Origin: Streptomyces actuosus
GTDB taxonomy: Bacteria > Actinomycetota > Actinomycetes > Streptomycetales > Streptomycetaceae
DNA length: 64,000 nt
Reading direction: 5' to 3'
NCBI RefSeq assembly: GCF_016921115.1
Contig: NZ_JAFFZS010000002.1
Span: 186,001 to 250,000 of the forward strand
Shown: piece after piece, positions 54,504 to 61,967 of the stretch
Position numbering within the stretch: the first letter of the stretch is position 1
Layout of the letters: every line of letters begins with the position of its first letter
Translations under genes and position numbers: made by a program
The notes under the pieces: model-generated
The model's input: the letters and a program-made list of their open reading frames with translations, nothing else
The model's database searches: none
What the model was told of the DNA's origin: nothing

Positions 54504-54547
54504 GCGCCCATTCAGGGCCTCACTCGTACACACAGGGAGCAACCGGA

Positions 54548-55630
54548 ATGGGTTCGGTTCGCGTAGCCATCGTCGGCGTGGGCAACTGCGCCGCCTCGCT
54601 GGTACAGGGAGTCGAGTACTACAAGGACGCCGACCCGGCGTCCAAGGTGCCGGGCCTGATGCACGTCCAGTTCGGCGACTACCACGTCAAGGACGTCGAG
54701 TTCGTCGCCGCCTTCGACGTGGACGCCAAGAAGGTCGGCCTCGACCTCGCGGACGCGATCGGCGCCTCCGAGAACAACACCATCAAGATCTGCGACGTCC
54801 CCAACACCGGTGTGACGGTCCAGCGCGGCCACACCCTCGACGGCCTCGGCAAGTACTACCGTGCCACCATCGAGGAGTCCGCCGAGGAGCCGGTCGACGT
54901 CGTCCAGATCCTGAAGGACAAGCAGGTCGACGTCCTCGTCTGCTACCTGCCCGTCGGTTCCGAGGCCGCGGCGAAGTTCTACGCCCAGTGCGCCATCGAC
55001 GCCAAGGTCGCCTTCGTCAACGCTCTGCCGGTCTTCATCGCCGGTACCAAGGAGTGGGCGGACAAGTTCACCGAGGCGGGCGTCCCGATCGTCGGTGACG
55101 ACATCAAGTCGCAGGTCGGCGCCACCATCACGCACCGTGTCATGGCGAAGCTGTTCGAGGACCGCGGTGTCGTCCTGGACCGCACGATGCAGCTGAACGT
55201 CGGTGGCAACATGGACTTCAAGAACATGCTCGAGCGCGAGCGCCTGGAGTCCAAGAAGATCTCCAAGACACAGGCCGTCACCTCCCAGATCCCCGACCGG
55301 GAGCTCGGCGAGAAGAACGTCCACATCGGCCCGTCCGACTATGTCGCCTGGCTCGACGACCGCAAGTGGGCGTACGTCCGCCTCGAGGGCCGCGCCTTCG
55401 GTGACGTCCCGCTGAACCTGGAGTACAAGCTCGAGGTCTGGGACTCCCCGAACTCGGCCGGTGTCATCATCGACGCGCTGCGCGCCGCGAAGATCGCCAA
55501 GGACCGCGGTATCGGCGGCCCGATCCTGTCGGCGTCGTCGTACTTCATGAAGTCCCCGCCGGTGCAGTACTTCGACGACGAGGCCCGCGAGAACGTCGAG
55601 AAGTTCATCCACGGCGAGGTCGAGCGCTGA
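54548..55630 (+). CDS. ino1: Inositol-3-phosphate synthase
   Basis: 360 residues, the short actinobacterial type. [23 protein letters not shown] is the NAD-binding Gly-rich start. [27 protein letters not shown] and [25 protein letters not shown] in outline are conserved active-site blocks. It converts glucose 6-phosphate to inositol 3-phosphate for mycothiol and phosphoinositides. ATG 54548 follows GGGAGC. It is probably transcribed with padR. Confidence 0.96.
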   Translation: MGSVRVAIVGVGNCAASLVQGVEYYKDADPASKVPGLMHVQFGDYHVKDVEFVAAFDVDAKKVGLDLADAIGASENNTIKICDVPNTGVTVQRGHTLDGLGKYYRATIEESAEEPVDVVQILKDKQVDVLVCYLPVGSEAAAKFYAQCAIDAKVAFVNALPVFIAGTKEWADKFTEAGVPIVGDDIKSQVGATITHRVMAKLFEDRGVVLDRTMQLNVGGNMDFKNMLERERLESKKISKTQAVTSQIPDRELGEKNVHIGPSDYVAWLDDRKWAYVRLEGRAFGDVPLNLEYKLEVWDSPNSAGVIIDALRAAKIAKDRGIGGPILSASSYFMKSPPVQYFDDEARENVEKFIHGEVER

Positions 55631-55664
55631 CCCCCGTCATGCGCTGAAAGCTCCTGCCAGGGCT

Positions 55665-55754
55665 GGGAGGGTCCCCGAGGCGTCATGCCCGGGGACCCTC
55701 CCATGTCCCGGCCCGACGTCCCGCGGCCCCGCCCCCTCCCGGGACGTCGGGCCG
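55665..55754 (+). terminator. Tandem strong hairpins after ino1
   Basis: The first stem is GGGAGGGTCCCCG with its complement (55665-55677/55690-55702, 12-nt loop). The second is CGGCCCGACGTCCCG with its complement (55709-55723/55740-55754, 16-nt loop). Confidence 0.85.
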
Positions 55755-55823
55755 TCCGACGGCCTCCCGCCTCCCGCCTCCCGGCGCCCTCCACTCCTGC
55801 CACCCGTGGGCACCCCTGTATGT

Positions 55824-55829
55824 GAGGCT
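55824..55829 (+). promoter_or_regulatory. -10 box of leaderless MFS gene
   Basis: GAGGCT ends 7 nt before the ATG at 55837. Confidence 0.45.
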
Positions 55830-55836
55830 GTGCCGC

Positions 55837-57099
55837 ATGGCCGTCGTCCGTGATCTGCGCGTGCTGCTCCGCTTCCGGAACTTCCGGCGTCTGCTCGCGG
55901 TACGGCTGCTCTCCCAGGGCGCTGACGGCGTCTACCAGGTGGGGCTCGCCACCTACGTGGTCTTCTCCCCGGAGCGGCAGACCTCACCGGCCGCGATCGC
56001 CTCCGCGATGGCGGTGCTGCTGCTGCCGTACTCCCTCGTGGGCCCCTTCGCCGGGGTCCTGCTGGACCGCTGGCGGCGCCGCCAGGTCCTCGTCCACGGC
56101 AACCTGCTGCGCGCGCTGACGGCGACGGTGACGGCCGTACTGATCGCCGGCCAGGTCCCGGTCTGGCTCTTCTACGCCTCCGCGCTCTGTGTGACCGCCG
56201 TCAACCGCTTCGTCCTGGCCGGCCTGTCCGCCGCCCTCCCGCGGGTGGTCGACACCGAGCGCCTGGTGATGGCCAACTCCCTGTCCCCGACCGCCGGGAC
56301 GCTCGCCGCCGTCGTGGGAGGCGGACTCGCCTTCGTCGTACGCCTGGGCGTTTCCGACTCCGACGCCACCGTGGTGATGCTCGGGGCGGCGCTGTACCTG
56401 TGCGCGATGCTGGCCTCGCTGCGCATGGCCCCGGATCTGCTGGGCCCGGACCGGGTCTGGGCGGGACCGCGGGTGGGGGACGTACTCAGGGGCACCGCCC
56501 GCGGCCTGGCATCCGGGGTCCGGCACCTCGCCGAACCGGCGCGGCGGGAGGCCGCCCGCGCGCTGGCGGCGATGACGCTCATGCGGTTCTGCTACGGCGC
56601 GCTGACCGTCCTGGTGCTGATGCTGTGCCGGTACGCCTGGTCGTCCGACACCGAGCAGGGGCTGGCCCTGCTGGGGCTTGCGGTGGCCGTCTCCGGGGCG
56701 GGGTTCTTCGCGGCGGCCCTGGTGACGCCGTGGGCGGCCGGGCGGCTCGGGCCGATCCGCTGGATCGCCGTCTGCGCCGGCGCGGCGGCGGTGCTGGAAC
56801 CGTTGCTCGGCCTGACGTTCTCCGAGGTTCCCGGACTCGTCGCGGCGTTCGTGCTGGGTCTGGTCACCCAGGGCGCGAAGATCGCCACCGACACGGTCGT
56901 GCAGTCCTCGGTCGACGATGCGTTCCGCGGGCGGATCTTCTCGGTCTACGACGTGCTGTTCAACGTCGCCTTCGTCGGTGCCGCGGGGGTGGCTGCCGTG
57001 ATGCTGCCGCCCGACGGACGGTCAGTGCCGCTCGTGATCACCGTGGCCGGTGTCTACGGAGTGATTGCCATGACTTTGATCCGTTTTGATCATCAGTGA
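55837..57099 (+). CDS. Major facilitator superfamily transporter
   Basis: 420 residues, 12 membrane helices. The N-terminal half has RNFRRLLAVRLLSQGADGVYQVGLATYVVF in outline and LLPYSLVGPFAGVLLDRWRRRQVLV with the loop 2-3 D-R-xRR motif of MFS exporters. The central loop is acidic and basic. An efflux role is likely, with unknown substrate. It is leaderless from 55837. Confidence 0.88.
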   Translation: MAVVRDLRVLLRFRNFRRLLAVRLLSQGADGVYQVGLATYVVFSPERQTSPAAIASAMAVLLLPYSLVGPFAGVLLDRWRRRQVLVHGNLLRALTATVTAVLIAGQVPVWLFYASALCVTAVNRFVLAGLSAALPRVVDTERLVMANSLSPTAGTLAAVVGGGLAFVVRLGVSDSDATVVMLGAALYLCAMLASLRMAPDLLGPDRVWAGPRVGDVLRGTARGLASGVRHLAEPARREAARALAAMTLMRFCYGALTVLVLMLCRYAWSSDTEQGLALLGLAVAVSGAGFFAAALVTPWAAGRLGPIRWIAVCAGAAAVLEPLLGLTFSEVPGLVAAFVLGLVTQGAKIATDTVVQSSVDDAFRGRIFSVYDVLFNVAFVGAAGVAAVMLPPDGRSVPLVITVAGVYGVIAMTLIRFDHQ

Positions 57100-57222
57100 G
57101 GATCACATCAGGGCTACAGAGTTGCGACGGTAGAGCAAAGTGGCCAGTGGGACCGAGTAACTTACGTGGGTCTTATCTCGCGCCCAGCGCGCACGTACCC
57201 ACGTTCTAGGGGGACCCCCGAA

Positions 57223-57729
57223 GTGACCACTCCGCCGCCCCACGGTCAGAACCCGTACGCCCAGACGCCCCCGCCCGCGGGTCAGGAGCCTGGCCAGCAG
57301 GGAGTCCCGCCGCAGGGTGCCCCCTACGCGCCGTTCCCGAACCAGGCCGGTCCGGGCGCCCCGGCGGGGGCTCCGGTGCCGCCGCAGGGCGGCACCGCCA
57401 AGCGTGCGGGCAAGAAGGTGGCCCGTATCGCCGGCATCATCGTCGTCGCCGTCATCATCGCTGCCATCAAGTTCGGCATAGCCGACTGGCTGACCGAGTC
57501 GGACGCTCACGCCACCTCGGTGGGGGCGTGCATGCACAACGCCGGCACCGAGTCGAAGCCGGACCTGAAGGAAGTCGACTGCTCCTCCAGCAAGGCGCAG
57601 TTCAAGGTCGTCGAGAAGTTCGCCGACACCACCGACGACTCGAAGTGCGAGGCCGTCCAGGAAGCGACGATCTCCTACATCGAGAGCGGCAGCGACGATG
57701 TCGTGCTCTGCCTGAAGGAGACGCCCTGA
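57223..57729 (+). CDS. LppU/SCO3897-family membrane protein
   Basis: 168 residues. The N-terminal 65 residues are Pro/Gln/Gly-rich (PPHGQNPYAQTPPPAG). One anchor helix follows (IAGIIVVAVIIAAIKFGIA), then a C-terminal extracytoplasmic domain with four Cys (SVGACMHNAG, VDCSSSKAQF, SKCEAVQEATI, VVLCLKET), probably two disulfides. It matches the small LppU-like family next to cca in Streptomyces. The GTG start follows GGGGGA. Confidence 0.85.
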   Translation: MTTPPPHGQNPYAQTPPPAGQEPGQQGVPPQGAPYAPFPNQAGPGAPAGAPVPPQGGTAKRAGKKVARIAGIIVVAVIIAAIKFGIADWLTESDAHATSVGACMHNAGTESKPDLKEVDCSSSKAQFKVVEKFADTTDDSKCEAVQEATISYIESGSDDVVLCLKETP

Positions 57730-57759
57730 TCGCCTGAGGGCCATACGTCAGAGGGCGGT

Positions 57760-57773
57760 GTTTCACGTGAAAC
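57760..57773. other. parS site after the LppU-like gene (first)
   Basis: Exact GTTTCACGTGAAAC, centre of a 32-bp perfect palindrome at 57751-57782. Confidence 0.9.
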
Positions 57774-57814
57774 ACCGCCCTCCGTCATTCCCGCATGGCG
57801 TGCAGGAGGGGCAT

Positions 57815-57828
57815 GTTTCACGTGAAAC
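57815..57828. other. parS site before cca 3' end (second)
   Basis: Exact GTTTCACGTGAAAC, centre of a 28-bp perfect palindrome at 57808-57835, 55 bp from the preceding site. Confidence 0.9.
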
Positions 57829-57846
57829 ATGCCCCCGTTCCGTGGG

Positions 57847-59289
57847 TCAGTCCTGCTCGGCCCACCACTCCTTGAGCGCGGACACTGCCTGGTCGTACTC
57901 CATCGGGCCGTTCTCCAGGCGGAGCTCCAGGAGGTACTTGTAGGCCTTGCCGACCATGGGACCGGGACGGACGCCCAGGACCTCCATGATCTGGTTGCCG
58001 TCGAGGTCGGGCCGGATGGCGTCCAGCTCCTCCTGCTCCTGCAACTGGGCGATGCGCTCCTCCAGGCCGTCGTAGGCCCGGGAAAGAGCGCCAGCCTTGC
58101 GCTTGTTGCGCGTGGTGCAGTCGGAGCGGGTCAGCTTGTGCAGGCGCTCCAGGAGAGGGCCCGCGTCACGGACGTACCGGCGCACCGCGGAGTCCGTCCA
58201 CTCACCCGTGCCGTAGCCGTGGAACCGCAGGTGGAGCTCGACCAGCCGGGAGACGTCCTTCACCAGCTCGTTGGAGTACTTGAGTGCCGTCATGCGCTTC
58301 TTGGTCATCTTCGCGCCGACGACCTCGTGATGATGGAAGGAGACCCTGCCGTCCTTCTCGAAGCGGCGCGTGCGCGGCTTGCCGATGTCGTGCAGCAGCG
58401 CGGACAGCCTCAGCGCCAGGTCGGGACCGTCGCTCTCCAGAGCCATCGCCTGTTCCAGGACGATCAAGGTGTGCTCGTAGACGTCCTTGTGCCGGTGGTG
58501 CTCGTCGCTCTCCAGCCGAAGGGCGGGCAGCTCCGGCAGAACATGTTCGGCCAGCCCGGTGTCGACCAGGAGGGTCAGCCCCTTGCGCGGGTGGGAGGAG
58601 AGAACGAGCTTGTTGAGTTCGTCCCGGACCCGCTCGGCCGAGACGATCTCGATGCGGTCGGCCATCTCCCGCATCGCCGTGACGACCTCGGGCGCGACCT
58701 CGAAGTCCAGCTGGGCGGCGAAGCGCGCGGCGCGCATCATCCGCAGCGGATCGTCCGAGAAGGACTCCTCCGGGGTGCCGGGCGTGCGCAGGACCCGCGT
58801 CTCCAGGTCGTCGAGACCGCCGTGCGGGTCGATGAACCGCTTCTCGGGAAGCTCCACGGCCATCGCGTTGACGGTGAAGTCGCGACGGACCAGATCCTCC
58901 TCGATGGAGTCGCCGTACGAGACCTCCGGCTTGCGAGAGGTCCTGTCGTAGGCCTCCGACCGATAGGTGGTGACCTCGATCTGATAGCCACCCTTCTGGG
59001 CTCCGACCGTGCCGAAGGCGATGCCGACCTCCCACAGGGCGTCCGCCCAGGGCCGCAGGATCTTCAGGACGTCCTCGGGGCGGGCGTCCGTGGTGAAGTC
59101 CAGGTCGTTGCCGAGCCGGCCGAGCAACGCGTCGCGGACCGAGCCTCCGACGAGGGCCAGCGAGAAGCCGGCCTGCTGGAAGCGCCGGGCGAGGTCGTCG
59201 GCGACGGGGGCGACCCGCAGCAGTTCGCTCACCGCGCGCTGCTGCGCCTGGGTCAGGGAAGGGGGAGTGTCTTCGTTGGCGTTCGGCAC
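57847..59289 (-). CDS. cca: CCA tRNA nucleotidyltransferase with HD domain
   Basis: 480 residues. The nucleotidyltransferase head has LVGGSVRDALLGR and GNDLDFTTDA (catalytic carboxylates DxD). VRRDFTVNAMAVEL follows, then the RNA-binding neck, an HD domain (LLHDIGKP) and tail. It adds or repairs the tRNA CCA end. The S. coelicolor homologue is a CCA enzyme rather than a poly(A) polymerase. GTG 59289 is chosen because TACCCT (59298-59303, minus) ends 8 nt upstream, giving the MPNANED start seen in relatives. Confidence 0.92.
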   Translation of the reverse strand: MPNANEDTPPSLTQAQQRAVSELLRVAPVADDLARRFQQAGFSLALVGGSVRDALLGRLGNDLDFTTDARPEDVLKILRPWADALWEVGIAFGTVGAQKGGYQIEVTTYRSEAYDRTSRKPEVSYGDSIEEDLVRRDFTVNAMAVELPEKRFIDPHGGLDDLETRVLRTPGTPEESFSDDPLRMMRAARFAAQLDFEVAPEVVTAMREMADRIEIVSAERVRDELNKLVLSSHPRKGLTLLVDTGLAEHVLPELPALRLESDEHHRHKDVYEHTLIVLEQAMALESDGPDLALRLSALLHDIGKPRTRRFEKDGRVSFHHHEVVGAKMTKKRMTALKYSNELVKDVSRLVELHLRFHGYGTGEWTDSAVRRYVRDAGPLLERLHKLTRSDCTTRNKRKAGALSRAYDGLEERIAQLQEQEELDAIRPDLDGNQIMEVLGVRPGPMVGKAYKYLLELRLENGPMEYDQAVSALKEWWAEQD

Positions 59290-59297
59290 AACAGAAG

Positions 59298-59303
59298 AGG
59301 GTA
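59298..59303 (-). promoter_or_regulatory. -10 box of leaderless cca
   Basis: TACCCT on the minus strand, 8 nt before the GTG at 59289. Confidence 0.45.
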
Positions 59304-59548
59304 CGTGCACCGGCAGCCGCCGAGCTCCCGGATATGAGAGGCCAGGGTCACCTCGGCCGATACCGATACAAGGCGTGTGGTTACCGCGCAAGTCATGCCT
59401 CCTCCGCAGAGCGGCGGATTCGGGACACTCGGTCAGCGGTCCCCGATCTTGTGGAGCAGTCCGCGGCACTTACTCTCAGCGCACCTCGTTACCATGCGTG
59501 GACGCACATTCCGACGACCACTGACGACGACGAGGGACGGGCGAGCGC

Positions 59549-61924
59549 GTGGCCGAGGCGGCAGACTTCCAGGGGACGAGTCCCTCACCTGCCCGCCGGT
59601 GGCTCCGGCGCACCGCGGCCCTGCTGGCCGGAGCACCCCTGCTGGCCGGACTCCTCCAGCTGCCGGCCGCTCAGAGCGCCGGTGCCGCCCCGCAGAAGGC
59701 GACGGGCTCCCGCACGGTCGCGGTCGCCGTGGACTCCCTCGACCCCGGCGTTCTGGGTGACGGGGACACTCTCACCGTGTCGGGCACGGTCACGAACAAC
59801 GGTAGGCAGACCGTCACCGACGCCCGTGTGGACCTGCGGCTGGGGCCTGAACTCTCCACCCGCTCGATGATCGACTCCATCGCGAAGCGTACCGGGTACC
59901 TCCCGGGGACCGACGGCTCGGCCCTCGGCGGCAAGTACGTCACAAAGATCGACAAGCTCGCCCCGGGTGTCGCGCAGCATTTCAGCATCGCCGTGCCCGC
60001 CGACGAACTGGACCTCGGCGACAACGGCGTCTACCAGCTCGCTGTCTCGCTGTCCGGCAGCACCGCGGCACAGTCGTGGGAGCACGTTCTCGGCATCCAG
60101 CGGACCTTCCTTCCCTGGCAGCCCGAGGAGGCCCGGACCAAGACGAAGACCACGTTCCTGTGGCCACTGGTCTCCACCGTCCACATGACGGCCGAGACGG
60201 GGCCCGGCGAGCAGCAGACGCCGGTCTTCCTCGACGACGACCTGGCGCAGGAGATCTCCCCGGGCGGCCGGCTGGACCAGCTGGTGTCGCTCGGCCGGAG
60301 CCTCGACGTCACCTGGGTCGTCGACCCGGACCTGCTGGCCTCGGTCGACGCGATGACCGGCAGCTACCGCGTCCGCGGGGACGGCGACACCACCACCGCC
60401 GGCACCCATCAGGCGGTCGCCAAACAGTGGCTCGCCCAACTGCAGCAGGCGGTGGCCGACGAGGAGGTGGTCGCTCTTCCCTTCGCCGACCCGGACCTGG
60501 CCTCCCTCGCGCACAACGGCACGAGCGTCACCGGCTCACTCAGCCAGCTCAAGGCGGCCTCCGACGTCGCCGCCACCACGGTGCGGACCGTGCTGCACGT
60601 CACGCCGAGCACCGACTTCGCCTGGCCCGTGGAAGGCGCCGTCGACCCCTCCATCGTCAAGGTCGCCACGTCCGCCGGCGCCGACAAGGTGATCGCGCGC
60701 AGCGACAGCCTCAAGGAGACCAGCGGGCTGTGGTACACGCCGTCGGCGGCCCGCCCCGTCGGTGGCGGCACCACGGCCGTCGTGGCCGACGCCGACCTGT
60801 CCACGGCGTTCCAGGGGGACCTGACGAAGGCGTCCTCCGCCACCCTAGCCGTGCAGCGGTTCCTGGCCCAGAGCCTGGAGCTGAACCTACAGACGTCCAA
60901 GCAGCGCAGCATCGTCGTCGCCCCGCAGCGCATGCCGACCAGCAGCCAGGCGCAGGCGATGGCCGCGGCCCTGACGGCCCTCCAGGGCGGCACCTGGTCG
61001 CAGGCACAGCAGCTCACCGCGGCCGCCAAGGCCGAGCCGGACCCGGACGCCACCACGAAGATCCCGTACACGTCGTCGTACCGCTCGTCGCTGCGCAAGC
61101 AGCAGCTGCCGCGGTCGGCCTTCCAGCAGATCGCGACGACGCAGGACAAGCTCGACAACTTCCAGGTCGTCCTCACCGACGAGTCCCGCGTCGCCACTCC
61201 CTTCGGGCTGGCCGTGAACCGCGAGATGTCGACGTCGTGGCGGGGCCGGGCGACGCAGGCAAGCACGTTCCGGCAGGGCGTGGAGGGCCACCTCGCCACG
61301 CTCTCCGACCAGGTCGGGCTGATCGAGAAGTCCGACACCAAGCTGTCCGGGCGCAGCGCCACGATCCCGGTGACGGTCCAGAACAACCTGGTCCAGGGCG
61401 TCGACCACCTGGTGCTGCGGCTGACGTCGACCAACTCCACCCGTCTGAAGATCGGTGGCAAGAGCTTCGACGAGCAGCCCATCGCGGTCTCCGGCGGGCA
61501 CAGCCAGACGGTGAAGTTCACCACCTCGGCCAACGTCAACGGCCAGACCACGGTGATCGCGCAGCTGTACACACAGGACGGCCGGACCTACGGTGCCCCC
61601 GTGACCTTCGACGTGAAGGTCACCGAGATCACGGCTGCGGTGATGCTGGTCATCGGCGGCGGTGTGCTACTGCTCGTCCTGGCCGGTTTCCGCATGTACA
61701 CCCAGCGCAAGCGGGCCGCCGCACGCGCCGCCGACGACGGTTCCGGTGCGGCGGACGAGACGGAAGGCGAGGGGGAGAACCCGCAGAGCCCCGCCGAACG
61801 TCTCAGCGAGGAGTCCGGCACCGAGGCACGGGCGGACGGCCCGCAGCAGCCGAGTGACCCGGCACCGGACACCGCAGCGGAAAACACCGGCCCGTCCGGG
61901 ACGGGTGAGAGAGTGGACCGTTGA
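59549..61924 (+). CDS. DUF6049-family secreted/membrane-anchored protein
   Basis: 791 residues. A signal peptide is visible (RTAALLAGAPLLAGLLQLPAAQSAGA). It is followed by a large extracytoplasmic region rich in beta-type sequence (SGTVTNNGRQTVTDARVDLRLGP). A single C-terminal transmembrane helix (AAVMLVIGGGVLLLVLAGF) and an acidic cytoplasmic tail end it. The neighbour murJ begins 43 bp downstream, so the two are likely co-transcribed and may share a cell-wall role. Its function is not known. The GTG start is at 59549. Confidence 0.85.
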   Translation: MAEAADFQGTSPSPARRWLRRTAALLAGAPLLAGLLQLPAAQSAGAAPQKATGSRTVAVAVDSLDPGVLGDGDTLTVSGTVTNNGRQTVTDARVDLRLGPELSTRSMIDSIAKRTGYLPGTDGSALGGKYVTKIDKLAPGVAQHFSIAVPADELDLGDNGVYQLAVSLSGSTAAQSWEHVLGIQRTFLPWQPEEARTKTKTTFLWPLVSTVHMTAETGPGEQQTPVFLDDDLAQEISPGGRLDQLVSLGRSLDVTWVVDPDLLASVDAMTGSYRVRGDGDTTTAGTHQAVAKQWLAQLQQAVADEEVVALPFADPDLASLAHNGTSVTGSLSQLKAASDVAATTVRTVLHVTPSTDFAWPVEGAVDPSIVKVATSAGADKVIARSDSLKETSGLWYTPSAARPVGGGTTAVVADADLSTAFQGDLTKASSATLAVQRFLAQSLELNLQTSKQRSIVVAPQRMPTSSQAQAMAAALTALQGGTWSQAQQLTAAAKAEPDPDATTKIPYTSSYRSSLRKQQLPRSAFQQIATTQDKLDNFQVVLTDESRVATPFGLAVNREMSTSWRGRATQASTFRQGVEGHLATLSDQVGLIEKSDTKLSGRSATIPVTVQNNLVQGVDHLVLRLTSTNSTRLKIGGKSFDEQPIAVSGGHSQTVKFTTSANVNGQTTVIAQLYTQDGRTYGAPVTFDVKVTEITAAVMLVIGGGVLLLVLAGFRMYTQRKRAAARAADDGSGAADETEGEGENPQSPAERLSEESGTEARADGPQQPSDPAPDTAAENTGPSGTGERVDR

Positions 61925-61967
61925 GGATGACGTGGCCGTGGGCCCGGGACGACGAGGTGGGGTAACC

